Positions 1-7,180 of a DNA stretch of 45,321 bases are shown here, piece by piece. Made by a program: the position numbers and the translations under genes. The notes beneath the pieces are model-generated. The model saw only the letters and a program-made list of their open reading frames with translations, ran no database searches and was not told where the DNA came from. Position 1 is the first letter of the stretch, and every line of letters starts with the position of its first letter. Source of the DNA: an uncultured beta proteobacterium (GTDB lineage Bacteria > Pseudomonadota > Gammaproteobacteria > Burkholderiales > Burkholderiaceae_C); assembly GCA_903823025.1 (NCBI GenBank), contig CAIJRK010000021.1, positions 1 to 45,321 of the forward strand. Direction: 5' to 3'.

Positions 1-123
1 GATGCGAAGACCTTCACATCGACCATCAAGGACTTTTTTCAGACCCGCTGGCGCAAACTTTCTAAATCACTCACTAACCGATTTCTAGATAACTTTCAGG
101 TCATCAAAAAACCTGCATTTTGA
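1..123 (+). CDS. IS630-like transposase, C-terminal fragment (partial)
   Basis: An open frame enters from the left edge and ends at TGA 121-123, giving 40 residues that begin DAKTFTSTIKDFFQTRW and end in DNFQVIKKPAF. A short basic/aromatic tail with an N-[DN]-F-Q motif just before the stop is common at the C-terminus of IS630-family DDE transposases. The stop lies inside the terminal inverted repeat, as is usual for compact elements. The 5' part, including the DDE residues, is outside the window. The N-terminal part of what is probably another copy of the same transposase is at 45253-45321. Confidence 0.6.
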   Translation, partial: DAKTFTSTIKDFFQTRWRKLSKSLTNRFLDNFQVIKKPAF

Positions 124-138
124 TTCGCGATTGCTATA
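1..138 (+). mobile_element. 3' end of an IS630-like insertion sequence
   Basis: This stretch holds the last 40 codons of a transposase frame and then a terminal inverted repeat at 113-136. The outer part of that repeat, read inwards, is TAGCAATCGCGAATC. Bases 137-138 are TA, the dinucleotide that IS630/Tc1-type elements target and duplicate. The same 24-bp end, with one difference and in inverted orientation, occurs at 45184-45207. That match fixes the element boundary at about 136. The element runs off the left edge of the window. The IS630 assignment rests on the TA target, the end structure and the transposase termini; no full transposase is visible. Confidence 0.75.
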
Positions 139-294
139 TCGCCACTCTTTCCACCACGCCGACAACAGATGCTCACGCCTGTTCAGACTGGCATGCACAA
201 AGGCCACGCTGACAAGCCAAAAGGAAAGCACTGGCGCAACCTTGATGCGGACGATCCACTCACCAGTTCCACAATTCGCCCTGTATCACGGCAC

Positions 295-816
295 CTAATG
301 AGTTGTGCCCGACTCCAAAAGAGCAAGCTTTGCCTCTATGGCCTGAAAAAGCGCGAACACAAAATCCCTTCTGGGGCTGCCACTCTTGCACTCGCCGTAG
401 GCACGAGGCTCACTGTAACGCCGCCCCATATACCGGAAAATCTGTAGCTCCTCCAGTCCTTTCAAGTCGTGAAGTTGAAAATCCACTTTTGATAGCATTA
501 CTGGAATAGAAGCGGCCCTTCCCTCTCCAACATAACTAGGGAGTTCGTTTTCGTCAATGAATCCGGAACTGAGAAATGCTGGGCTGACAAGAAGTAGTCC
601 AAAGGTGCATCTATCGCGAGCGTCCAAAATTTTCCTCTGCCATTGATCGCCAACCACAATAGCTGAATCCATTTACTTGACATATTCATATGTCTTCGAG
701 GGGCGAAGCATATCCATCAACTCATCAACAAAGCTCTCCGCAAGCTGCTGGTTCTTGTGTGCATAGGAAACAAAAAACTCGACCTGCCTTCTTGCCAACT
801 TAACACCATTCACCAC
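295..816 (-). pseudogene. TIR-domain protein interrupted by an in-frame stop
   Basis: Read through, the frame encodes a stand-alone TIR domain of about 173 residues. It opens with the beta-A segment VEFFVSYAHKNQQLAESF, continues to SKTYEYVK, then a TAA (673-675), then MDSAIVVGDQWQRKI, and includes LLLVSPAFLSSGFIDENEL with the acidic residue expected in the NADase helix. In related bacterial TIR proteins the segment after Y-x-Y is typically L-W-R-D, so the stop sits where the conserved Trp should be and the frame is otherwise unbroken. The chosen start is GTG 814-816, with GAGGA upstream; a GTG at 826-828 overlaps the stop of the preceding gene. Bacterial TIR domains mostly act as NAD+-consuming defence effectors. 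With the stop only a 125-aa piece lacking beta-A could be made, from the ATG at 670-672 directly after it. Confidence 0.75.
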
Positions 817-824
817 ATTGATCC

Positions 825-1826
825 TCACTGACTAGCGGGTTTATCTTCTGCCTTTACTTCAACCTTAGGCTCTGGCATGCCGAAATTCTCAGGTAGTCGG
901 GCAAATATATCGCCCGTCTGTCCAGAGTAATAGACTATCCCAAGAACATCCCCAGCCAAAAATTTTTCTTGCATGTATATATCGCTAGGTGAATCGCGCT
1001 TTGGCTCTTTGTGAGTAAAGTTATAAACCACATAAGGGGCTGACAACTTCATCACGATCAATGCTTTCATTGTCGGCAGTTCTGTCGAAGCCCTTGAATT
1101 ATCCAACTTGAATTGCGTGGATACTGTCGGGTTGCCGTAAACAATATCACGCTTAAAACTTAGGAATGGAATTCGATTTGCCGCAATTCCAGCACTGGAC
1201 ATACTTGTTTTTTCTACCGTTACAGTCGCACCATAAGCATTGCTACCTTGATATGTGCTGTTTGATTCGATCTTTGTGCTCAGCTTAAACTGATCCAGGC
1301 CTTTGCTTTCACGCCTATTGGTTTGATAGTCTGGTGCACCAATTCCATTCAAAGAAAGATATTCTGGTGATTTTGGAAGTGCATACAGTTTGACATCACT
1401 GGTATCCGCATCAAACTCATATACGAGTCCGTCGCTATATTTCCCACCTTTGGAAACTGGAACCACGAAGGCAAAAACATCATTTACGCTCGCGTTATCA
1501 AGAAATTTTGCAGATAGTGCGGCATCCCTTCTAGCGTTGTAGTCGGCGGTTGATTCAAATTCGCCTTTCTTCGCTCCCGTCAGCTTTTCTACTGCCTCTA
1601 TAAGTTCCGCAGCAGGAAAACCCACATACCCCGGATCAACGCGACCACTTTCCAACATACTCATCGAAAATTTGATGACACGGGGTTTCGGAGGGGCTGG
1701 TTTCGCTGCATCTTCCTTTTTTTGCTCCTGCTTCACCGGCGGTTTTTTCTTTGCGGCATGCTCCGTTTGTGCCAGCGTCGATCCGGCCAGTGAAGCGAGT
1801 ATTGTTAATATGACCCAATTCTTCAT
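825..1826 (-). CDS. exported protein of unknown function, coupled to the TIR gene
   Basis: This frame encodes 333 residues. I chose ATG 1824-1826 because AGGAG precedes it by a good distance and the product then begins with a clear Sec signal peptide (MKNWVILTILASLAGSTLAQ). A Lys/Pro/Ala-rich linker follows at about residues 25-50, then a mixed alpha/beta region containing KGEFESTADYNARRDAAL (about residues 90-110). That motif resembles ones in several uncharacterised periplasmic proteins. There are no further membrane segments, so the protein is probably periplasmic. Its stop codon overlaps a GTG of the TIR frame, which suggests translational coupling. The gene is visibly more AT-rich than the nif and fdh genes, as expected for acquired DNA. 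I do not recognise the family. Confidence 0.8.
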   Translation of the reverse strand: MKNWVILTILASLAGSTLAQTEHAAKKKPPVKQEQKKEDAAKPAPPKPRVIKFSMSMLESGRVDPGYVGFPAAELIEAVEKLTGAKKGEFESTADYNARRDAALSAKFLDNASVNDVFAFVVPVSKGGKYSDGLVYEFDADTSDVKLYALPKSPEYLSLNGIGAPDYQTNRRESKGLDQFKLSTKIESNSTYQGSNAYGATVTVEKTSMSSAGIAANRIPFLSFKRDIVYGNPTVSTQFKLDNSRASTELPTMKALIVMKLSAPYVVYNFTHKEPKRDSPSDIYMQEKFLAGDVLGIVYYSGQTGDIFARLPENFGMPEPKVEVKAEDKPASQ

Positions 1827-2338
1827 TTGCGCTCTCCTGTAATTTTTGATTAAAAAGCGCAGACTCCCTGCGGCTGCCAGATGATAAAGCAAGTCGGTCA
1901 CCACATTTTGCACCATGCCCTCAGCCGTATTCTTGATGTTTTCTCATCAGCAGCGATGTTTGGCCGTAATGCAACGTGATACTCAAATCTCCGACTGCAT
2001 GAGCGGCCATAAACACCACATGACTGGCCGCAGGCCACCGACCAAACACATAGCGCGCAGCTCCTGACCAATGCCCAGTTGCTACGACAACCACAAAGCC
2101 GCACAGCCGGTGTCGCATGAACCCGAGAAGGGCCGGTTTGGACGAGGCAAAACCTACATCTCAGCACTCGCTTTGGGCCAAACAAGAACGCCGCGGCTAA
2201 ACGCTCAATGACCGGAATCGCGGCATACCCGACTGACAAAGTTACCGCGTGAGCAGCCGCTTTGGGTCTGGAACAGACTTCCGTTCCACGTAACCAGACC
2301 CCTTCTCCATCGAATACTGGTTCGTACCTACTGCACAG
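1827..2338. other. long stretch without a convincing gene
   Basis: About 510 bases lie between the exported-protein gene and the terminator of the small gene. Minus-strand open frames exist here (for example 1898-2356 and 1921-2118), but they are rich in Cys and Arg, have no ribosome-binding site, and the longer one runs through the terminator stem. The promoter of the 825-1826 gene should lie near 1840-1920. No tRNA, CRISPR repeat or clear inverted repeat is seen. Confidence 0.4.
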
Positions 2339-2376
2339 AAATAATGAAGGCCCCAATCAAGGGGCCTTCATTATTT
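2339..2376 (-). terminator. strong intrinsic terminator after the 52-aa gene
   Basis: A perfect 16-bp inverted repeat has arms 2339-2354 and 2361-2376 with a 6-base loop (AATCAA). The GC-rich core AAGGCCCC/GGGGCCTT is flanked by ATAATG/CATTAT, so either strand ends in an A/T-rich stem base. It lies 11 bases past the stop of the small minus-strand gene. The symmetry makes it potentially bidirectional. Confidence 0.85.
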
Positions 2377-2387
2377 CTGATTAGCCG

Positions 2388-2546
2388 TTATTTCACGGCT
2401 GCTTCGCTGTTTAGTGCGACGGGCTTCTTTTGAAAGAACTTGCTTGCCGCTTCTGCCAATTTTCGCTTACGCTCCAAGTTGAGCCTTTCAAGCTCTGCAT
2501 GGTTGCTTTTCTTTATGTTGGGATCTTTACCGAATACGCCTGCCAT
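2388..2546 (-). CDS. small basic protein, 52 aa, unknown function
   Basis: The short gene starts at ATG 2544-2546 with AAAGGAG about 9 bases upstream and stops at TAA 2388-2390, directly before a strong terminator. The product begins MAGVFGKDPNIKKSNHAELE and continues as a highly charged, Lys/Arg/Glu/Ala-rich helix, with no signal peptide and no Cys. The combination of a clean ribosome-binding site, an amphipathic composition and a dedicated terminator argues for a real, separately expressed gene. I do not recognise a family. A small nucleic-acid or ribosome-associated protein would fit the charge, but that is only a guess. Confidence 0.7.
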   Translation of the reverse strand: MAGVFGKDPNIKKSNHAELERLNLERKRKLAEAASKFFQKKPVALNSEAAVK

Positions 2547-2660
2547 AGTGATGACTCCTTTGGTTCAGTCTAACTGAAAATACCCGATGCAAGCCGCCAC
2601 GAACTAATCAAGACTTGAACTTGCAGAGGGCGACCAATAAGGGCAGGTCTTGCCAAACAG

Positions 2661-2702
2661 TTCGCGATCAGCGGTGGCCAAAGGCTTAAAGTTACGCTGT
2701 AA
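2661..2702 (+). pseudogene. 3' remnant of a third GNAT acetyltransferase gene
   Basis: Fourteen codons read FAISGGQRLKVTL plus a stop and closely match the end of the intact GNAT gene at 3192-3233 (FAISGSRKLKVSL plus stop). The DNA match continues past the stop into the shared string CTATTCGTTATG. Nothing upstream of 2661 aligns to the rest of a GNAT gene. This looks like the tail of a lost tandem copy. Confidence 0.65.
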
Positions 2703-2753
2703 TCTATTCGTTATGACGCCCAACGCCTTCTAAATATCTTCAAGATCAATTCA

Positions 2754-3233
2754 ATGAAATCAGAAATAGGAATCGAAATAGGAACGGCGGCCGACGCCCA
2801 AGCGGTTGCCATATTGGTTGGCGAGTTGCTAGCGGAAATCATGGACGCTATTGGAGTTCAAGCGTTCAATTTTGATCTTGATGAAACGACAACCCGGCTG
2901 ACTGACTTCATCAACCGTGAGAAATACTTCGTGTTCGTCGCTCGCAATGACAGCGACACCGTAGTCGGGTTTATCGCTCTCTACGAAAGCTATGCGCTTT
3001 ATGCCGAGGGGGCGTTTGGCACGATCCCTGAGCTTTATGTACGCCCAGCGTACCGCGCTAATAATTTGGGGCTTCGTCTCGTGGCGCAAGCCAAGTCATT
3101 TGGCCTGTCGCGTGGTTGGACCCGTCTGGAAGTCACGACGCCACCACTACCACAGTTCGACCGCACCCTGACGTTTTACGAACGCGAGGGCTTCGCCATC
3201 AGCGGTAGTCGAAAACTTAAAGTCTCGCTGTAA
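2754..3233 (+). CDS. GNAT-family N-acetyltransferase (copy 1)
   Basis: The 159-residue product has the usual single-domain GNAT length. The acetyl-CoA-binding region is at about residues 93-110: ELYVRPAYRANNLGLRLV follows the beta-4 strand. It fits the motif-A layout, but the first glycine of Q/R-x-x-G-x-G is replaced by Asn. The C-terminal motif-B part reads TLTFYEREGFAISG, the familiar 'YEREGF' turn. The substrate cannot be told; small molecules, aminoglycosides and protein N-termini are all possible. The start at ATG 2754 lacks a strong ribosome-binding site. A second, different GNAT gene begins 10 bases after the stop, so the two are probably co-transcribed. Confidence 0.85.
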   Translation: MKSEIGIEIGTAADAQAVAILVGELLAEIMDAIGVQAFNFDLDETTTRLTDFINREKYFVFVARNDSDTVVGFIALYESYALYAEGAFGTIPELYVRPAYRANNLGLRLVAQAKSFGLSRGWTRLEVTTPPLPQFDRTLTFYEREGFAISGSRKLKVSL

Positions 3234-3243
3234 GCTATTCGTT

Positions 3244-3720
3244 ATGGCCTCAACTATCACTGTCATTGACGTTGTGCCGTCTATCCCCGTGACAATTGAA
3301 TGGCGCTACGCTCTGGACAGCATCGACTGGGAAGAACTCTCCGACCTCTACCGAGTCGCCCCGCTTGGCAACAAAAAAGCGTCCGATTTGAAAATCGTGT
3401 TTGCCGCCAGCATGTTCAAGTGCTTTGTTTACGACTCAGGCAAGCTGATCGGAACCGGTCGGGCACTGGCGGACGGTCTTGATTGCTCCTACATTTGCGA
3501 CATCGCCGTTCACCCGAGTCATCAAGGCACCGGGATCGGCAAAGAGATTGTGTCAACGCTGGTGAGTCTCTCAAAAAATCACAAGAAAATCATTCTGTAT
3601 GCGGTTCCCGGCAAAGAACCCTTTTACCGAAAACTTGGCTTCAAACGAATGACAACCGCCATGGTCATCTTCGCAAACCCGACGCAAGCCCTTGAGTCGG
3701 GTTTGATCATGGAAACCTGA
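3244..3720 (+). CDS. GNAT-family N-acetyltransferase (copy 2)
   Basis: The 158-residue GNAT protein carries a textbook motif A, CDIAVHPSHQGTGIGKEIV (about residues 80-98), with the Q-x-x-G-x-G acetyl-CoA pyrophosphate loop. The motif-B end is EPFYRKLGFKRM. It differs clearly from copy 1, so the two arose from separate lineages or an old duplication. The start ATG falls inside the repeated string CTATTCGTTATG that also follows the GNAT remnant upstream. It is convergent with the toxin-antitoxin module. Acyl acceptor unknown. Confidence 0.88.
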   Translation: MASTITVIDVVPSIPVTIEWRYALDSIDWEELSDLYRVAPLGNKKASDLKIVFAASMFKCFVYDSGKLIGTGRALADGLDCSYICDIAVHPSHQGTGIGKEIVSTLVSLSKNHKKIILYAVPGKEPFYRKLGFKRMTTAMVIFANPTQALESGLIMET

Positions 3721-3755
3721 TCCATCCATCGAGTTCTGTGCTATTCGTCACCTCA

Positions 3756-3780
3756 TGACTGGATAACGAACAGCCAGTCA
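3756..3780. terminator. weak hairpin between convergent genes
   Basis: The arms TGACTGG (3756-3762) and CCAGTCA (3774-3780) pair perfectly around an 11-base loop. They lie between the convergent GNAT gene and antitoxin gene and include the antitoxin stop codon. There is no U-tract, so termination is uncertain. Confidence 0.3.
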
Positions 3781-4164
3781 ATTCGTCAATTCAGCCAGCA
3801 GTTCCGGGTGGCGGCTTACCAGCTTAAGCAGACTTTGCGCGGCCCCACTGGGCACCTTTCGACCCTGCTCCCATTCTTGCAGCGTTCGCACTGATACCCC
3901 CGTGGCTCGGGCAAACTCGGACTGAGACAGCCCTGACTGCGCCCGCGCTGCCATCAATTGCCACTGCGGCCCCACCAGAACCTCCTGCTTTTCCAGCATG
4001 CCGTCAGCGCGCAACACCGTTCGGCGCACGCTGCCATCGGCCAAAGGCTCAAATGTGGTCTTGCGTGCTCCTTGGCCCGTCTTCATTTCACGCACCGACT
4101 GCAGCAGTTCGGCTCCAATATCACGCCCGGCGTCGCGGGCTTTCAGTTGTGCATCAGTCATCAT
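3778..4164 (-). CDS. HigA-type XRE-family antitoxin
   Basis: The 128-residue product has a C-terminal Cro/C1-type helix-turn-helix (about residues 72-125): AARAQSGLSQSEFARATGVS, then RTLQEWEQGRKVPSGAAQSL. The N-terminal half is variable and would bind the toxin. The ATG at 4162-4164 overlaps the last codons of the toxin gene and is preceded by AGAGGTG within that gene, so the two are translationally coupled. By family knowledge the antitoxin neutralises the upstream RelE/HigB-like RNase and represses the operon through the palindrome at 4482-4502. Confidence 0.88.
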   Translation of the reverse strand: MMTDAQLKARDAGRDIGAELLQSVREMKTGQGARKTTFEPLADGSVRRTVLRADGMLEKQEVLVGPQWQLMAARAQSGLSQSEFARATGVSVRTLQEWEQGRKVPSGAAQSLLKLVSRHPELLAELTN

Positions 4165-4474
4165 GATCCAGCACCTCTTTAATTTGTTTCAATACCGCAC
4201 CAGCAATACTGGCACGCACGCTTTTGGCATAAATCACCAATAGAAAAATCTGCCCGGCTGCATTGCGCGTGTAGTAGCACACCCGCACCCCGCCTGATTT
4301 TCCGATCCCAGCGCGTGCCCATCGCACCTTACGCACGCCGCCCGAACCCTGCACCACATCACCAGCCTCTGGATGTTCCAGCAAGAACTGCTGGAACGCG
4401 GTGTAGTCGTCTTCGGTGAGATAGTCGTACACCACCTTGGAAAACAAACTGGACTCAATGAACTCATATTTCAT
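4154..4474 (-). CDS. RelE/HigB-like toxin (mRNA interferase family)
   Basis: The 106-residue product has the compact RelE-like fold signature: FLLEHPEAGDVVQGSGGVRK, then GGVRVCYYTRNAAGQIFLLV and YAKSVRASI near the end. The basic residues fit a ribosome-dependent mRNA interferase. I set the start at ATG 4472-4474. The longer open frame begins at 4519 but would place the operator palindrome inside the coding region. A TATAAT box ends 6 bases before this ATG, so the transcript may begin at or next to the start codon (leaderless). The toxin-first order and coupling to an XRE antitoxin match higBA/relBE-like modules with this gene order. Confidence 0.87.
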   Translation of the reverse strand: MKYEFIESSLFSKVVYDYLTEDDYTAFQQFLLEHPEAGDVVQGSGGVRKVRWARAGIGKSGGVRVCYYTRNAAGQIFLLVIYAKSVRASIAGAVLKQIKEVLDHDD

Positions 4475-4481
4475 TGGTTTA

Positions 4482-4502
4482 TTATACGCTTTAAGCGTAT
4501 AA
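4482..4502 (-). promoter_or_regulatory. operator palindrome overlapping the toxin-antitoxin promoter
   Basis: Perfect 10-bp arms TTATACGCTT (4482-4491) and AAGCGTATAA (4493-4502) surround one central base. On the minus strand the inner arm merges with a TATAAT -10 box (4481-4486) located 6 bases upstream of the toxin ATG. An XRE antitoxin dimer bound here would cover the -10 region and give conditional autorepression. Confidence 0.8.
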
Positions 4503-4644
4503 ACTGATGGTAAAAACACATAGAGTTGTCAGACTGCTATGCAGCAAGACCGATCATTGACTTTGCTTGCTACATCACAACGCCTTAAAGAAACCGCAGA
4601 ATAATCATCCAGCTTATTCCTAAAATTCAGCACGCGTCCAACTC

Positions 4645-4660
4645 TGTCCTAAACAACACA
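4645..4660 (+). promoter_or_regulatory. NifA upstream activator sequence
   Basis: TGT-N10-ACA, read as TGT CCTAAACAAC ACA, is an exact match to the NifA enhancer consensus. It lies about 105 bases upstream of the -24 element, within the normal range for NifA acting by DNA looping. No second exact copy was found in this intergenic region. Confidence 0.75.
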
Positions 4661-4764
4661 TTCCCGACAGACATCAGTCCTAACCCCACGGCACAGGCAA
4701 CCTCAGACCCGACAAACCTGCCCTGAGTCCCCTCTATTGAGAAGCTAAAAGCCTAAAAAACAGG

Positions 4765-4780
4765 TGGCATGTACCTTGCA
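4765..4780 (+). promoter_or_regulatory. sigma-54 (-24/-12) promoter of nifV
   Basis: TGGCAT-GTACC-TTGCA matches TGGCAY-N5-TTGCW, with the invariant GG and GC separated by the required 10 bases. Transcription would begin at about 4791-4793, close to the nifV ribosome-binding site. Together with the upstream TGT-N10-ACA site this predicts NifA/RpoN control of nifVW-fixABCX. Confidence 0.85.
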
Positions 4781-4806
4781 TTAAGGGTAGCAAAGGACGC
4801 CACTCT

Positions 4807-5973
4807 ATGCCTCTCAATCTCATCATTAACGACACCACACTGCGCGACGGCGAACAGACAGCCGGGGTGGCTTTCACAGTCGAAGAAAAGTGTGCCATCG
4901 CCAGCGCGCTGTCCAATGCTGGCGTGCGGGAAATGGAGATTGGCATTGCCGCCATGGGCGAGGAAGAGATCGACTGCATCAACACCATCGCGGCACTTAA
5001 TCTGCCCGCCACGTTGATGGTTTGGGGCCGTCTGACAGATCGTGATCTAGCCAGTGCGTTGCGCTGCCGGGCCGACATCATTCACCTCTCCATCCCCGTA
5101 TCCGACATTCATTTGCGTCACAAGTTGCGCCAGTCGCGGGAATGGGTTCTCGCGCAAGTGACGCGTGTAATTTCAGCCGCCGTCGCCAGCGGACGCAAGA
5201 TTTCTCTCGGTGCCGAAGATGCTTCTCGCGCTGATAGCGACTTCCTGATTCAGGTCGCGCAACGTGCCCAAGCCTGCGGCGCTAGTCGCGTGCGATTTGC
5301 TGACACGCTGGGCGTGCTGGACCCCTTCACCACTTATGAAGCGATTGCCAAACTGCGCAGCGCCGTAGAGATTGAGATCGAGATTCACGCCCACAACGAC
5401 TTGGGGCTAGCCACCGCCAACACCTTGGCCGCGATGCGCGCCGGTGCCACGCACGCCAACACGACCGTCAACGGCTTGGGCGAACGCGCTGGCAATGCCG
5501 CACTTGAAGAAATCGTGATGGGCGTGCGCCACTTGCACCACGGAGACACGGGTGTGGACACGCAGGCGCTGGTCGCCATCTCGCATCTGGTCGAGCGCGC
5601 TTCGGGCCGCCCGGTGGCCTTCAACAAAAGCATTGTGGGCGAGGCCGTTTTCACCCACGAGTCAGGCATTCATATTGATGGTCTGCTCAAGAACGCCACC
5701 ACCTACGAGAGTTTCGATCCCTCAGAACTGGGCCGTCAGCGGCGCACAGTATTGGGCAAGCATTCCGGTTCGCAATCGGTACGCCAGGCCTATGGCGCGC
5801 TAGGGGTTGCGCTGGACGACGGCGGCCTCACGGGGCAACTGCTCGCGCGCATTCGCGACCATGCGATGCGCGCCAAACAAGCGCCTACGCAGGATGACCT
5901 GCGGCGCTTTCTTATTGAATCGCACGCGCCGCAATTCAAGTCATCGTTTCTTCAAACCTCAATCATGGAGTAA
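4807..5973 (+). CDS. nifV: homocitrate synthase NifV
   Basis: The 388-residue protein condenses acetyl-CoA with 2-oxoglutarate to give homocitrate, the organic ligand of the nitrogenase FeMo-cofactor. It belongs to the DRE-TIM metallolyase family. The signature [16 protein letters not shown] is at residues 8-23 and the metal-binding [20 protein letters not shown] at about 197-216. [20 protein letters not shown] follows, with the late [13 protein letters not shown] segment after it. The short C-terminus, without the leucine-binding domain of LeuA, and the position next to nifW favour NifV over isopropylmalate synthase. AAAGGA precedes ATG 4807. nifW starts 6 bases after the stop. It is the first gene behind the NifA/sigma-54 promoter. 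Confidence 0.95.
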   Translation: MPLNLIINDTTLRDGEQTAGVAFTVEEKCAIASALSNAGVREMEIGIAAMGEEEIDCINTIAALNLPATLMVWGRLTDRDLASALRCRADIIHLSIPVSDIHLRHKLRQSREWVLAQVTRVISAAVASGRKISLGAEDASRADSDFLIQVAQRAQACGASRVRFADTLGVLDPFTTYEAIAKLRSAVEIEIEIHAHNDLGLATANTLAAMRAGATHANTTVNGLGERAGNAALEEIVMGVRHLHHGDTGVDTQALVAISHLVERASGRPVAFNKSIVGEAVFTHESGIHIDGLLKNATTYESFDPSELGRQRRTVLGKHSGSQSVRQAYGALGVALDDGGLTGQLLARIRDHAMRAKQAPTQDDLRRFLIESHAPQFKSSFLQTSIME

Positions 5974-5979
5974 GCCCCA

Positions 5980-6318
5980 ATGGAAAACTTCCTTCAACAA
6001 CTCAAAGAACTGTCCTCTGCCGAGGATTTCTTGCAGTACTTTGGCGTGCCCTTCGACCAAAAAGTCGTCAACGTCAGTCGGTTGCACATTCTCAAGCGAT
6101 TCTTTCAGTACATCCGTCAAGAAAAATTGCTCACGCAAACCAATGAACTCGGGCTTTACACCTTGTACCGCGAACAACTGGTCAAGGCTTATGCGGATTT
6201 CGTCACCTCGACGCCCGCAAAAGAAAAAGTGTTCAAGGTGTTCCAGGACACCAACGGTCGCCAGCACATCACGCTTGACAGCCTCAAGGCGTCGATGGCG
6301 CTGCGCGCTGCAGTTTAA
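5980..6318 (+). CDS. nifW: nitrogenase-stabilising/protective protein NifW
   Basis: The 112-residue NifW-family protein has the typical N-terminus FLQQLKELSSAEDFLQYFGV (from residue 4). The conserved segment VVNVSRLHILKRFFQYIRQE follows at about residues 29-48, and FKVFQD lies near the C-terminus. NifW associates with the MoFe protein and is thought to protect it from oxygen damage or help its maturation. It sits directly behind nifV and 13 bases ahead of fixA in the same operon. The length is normal and no defects are visible. Confidence 0.93.
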   Translation: MENFLQQLKELSSAEDFLQYFGVPFDQKVVNVSRLHILKRFFQYIRQEKLLTQTNELGLYTLYREQLVKAYADFVTSTPAKEKVFKVFQDTNGRQHITLDSLKASMALRAAV

Positions 6319-6331
6319 GAGGAGCACAGAC

Positions 6332-7180
6332 ATGCACATCGTCGTTTGTATCAAACAAGTGCCGGATTCGGCGCAGATTCGCGTCCACCCGGTCACCAAC
6401 ACCATCATGCGTCAGGGCGTTCCAGCCATCGTGAACCCCTACGATTTGTTCTCGCTGGAAGAAGCGTTGCGACTCAAGGACAAGTTCGGCGGCAAGGTCA
6501 CTATGCTGTGCATGGGGCCACCGCAAGCCGAAGAAGCGCTGCGCAAATGCATCAGTTTTGGGGCCGATGACGCCGTGCTGGTGACGGACCGCGCCTTTGC
6601 GGGTGCCGACACGCTGGCCACCTCCTATGCGCTGGCCGCGGGTGTGCGTCAGATTGCCAAAGAACAAGCGGTTGATATTGTTTTCACCGGCAAGCAAACG
6701 ATTGATGGCGACACCGCGCAGGTCGGCCCCGGCATCGCCAAACGCATGGGGCTGCAATTGCTGACCTACGTGTCGCGCATCGTTGAGGTTGATCTGGAAA
6801 AGCGCTGTATCACCGTTGAGCGGCGCGCTGAAGGTGGCGTGCAGGTGCTTAAAACTTCTCTGCCGTGCCTGATCACGATGTTGGAAAACACCAACGAAAT
6901 GCGCTTTGCCGCGCTGCCCGCCATGATCCATGCCGCCGCCTACCCGGTGCGCAAATGGAGCAAAGAGCAAGCCGGTATTGAGGACGTGAGCAAGATTGGT
7001 TTGAAAGGTTCGCCGACCGTGGTGAGCAAGGTTTTTGGCCCGACGCCCCGCAGCGAAAAGGCCGAGATGCTGGATCTGGAAACTTCCAACCTGCGCGACC
7101 TCTCGCTCAACTTGATACAGAAAATTTTTACGCGCCATCCGACGCTTGAATCCGATTTGCTAATGAAGGAACTGTCATGA
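6332..7180 (+). CDS. fixA: FixA, electron transfer flavoprotein beta subunit
   Basis: The 282-residue ETF-beta family protein begins MHIVVCIKQVPDSAQIRV. AAGAGGAGC precedes ATG 6332; the open frame extends further upstream, but only this start has a ribosome-binding site and the family N-terminus. The AMP/FAD-binding beta signature region is GKQTIDGDTAQVGPGIAKRM (about residues 123-142), followed by LLTYVSRI. With FixB, FixC and FixX it forms the membrane-associated complex that bifurcates electrons from NADH to quinone and to ferredoxin/flavodoxin for nitrogenase. Its stop overlaps the fixB start (ATGA). Confidence 0.95.
   Translation: MHIVVCIKQVPDSAQIRVHPVTNTIMRQGVPAIVNPYDLFSLEEALRLKDKFGGKVTMLCMGPPQAEEALRKCISFGADDAVLVTDRAFAGADTLATSYALAAGVRQIAKEQAVDIVFTGKQTIDGDTAQVGPGIAKRMGLQLLTYVSRIVEVDLEKRCITVERRAEGGVQVLKTSLPCLITMLENTNEMRFAALPAMIHAAAYPVRKWSKEQAGIEDVSKIGLKGSPTVVSKVFGPTPRSEKAEMLDLETSNLRDLSLNLIQKIFTRHPTLESDLLMKELS

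Larger units (their letters stand above)
4503..4806. other. intergenic control region of the nif-fix operon
   Basis: About 300 bases separate the toxin promoter from nifV. I see no coding frame with a ribosome-binding site. The region holds the NifA-type activator site (4645-4660) and the sigma-54 promoter (4765-4780). AAAGGA at 4792-4797 serves as the nifV ribosome-binding site. The divergent toxin promoter sits at its left edge. Confidence 0.7.

Noticed and set aside
1898..2356. Minus-strand open frames of 152 and 65 codons in the gap before the exported-protein gene
   Set aside because: Cys/Arg-rich composition, no ribosome-binding site, and the longer one passes through the terminator stem and overlaps the short one in another frame.
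2661..3780. Integron cassette array suggested by repeated CGTTATG and a nearby GCCCAAC
   Set aside because: No imperfect-palindrome attC structure between the sites, the core does not fit GTTRRRY, and there is no integrase gene.
4734..5081. Minus-strand frame over the start of nifV
   Set aside because: Antisense shadow of a clearly coding gene; it also covers the sigma-54 promoter.
6284..7138. 284-codon minus-strand frame opposite fixA
   Set aside because: His/Gln/Gly-rich shadow caused by third-position GC bias in fixA.
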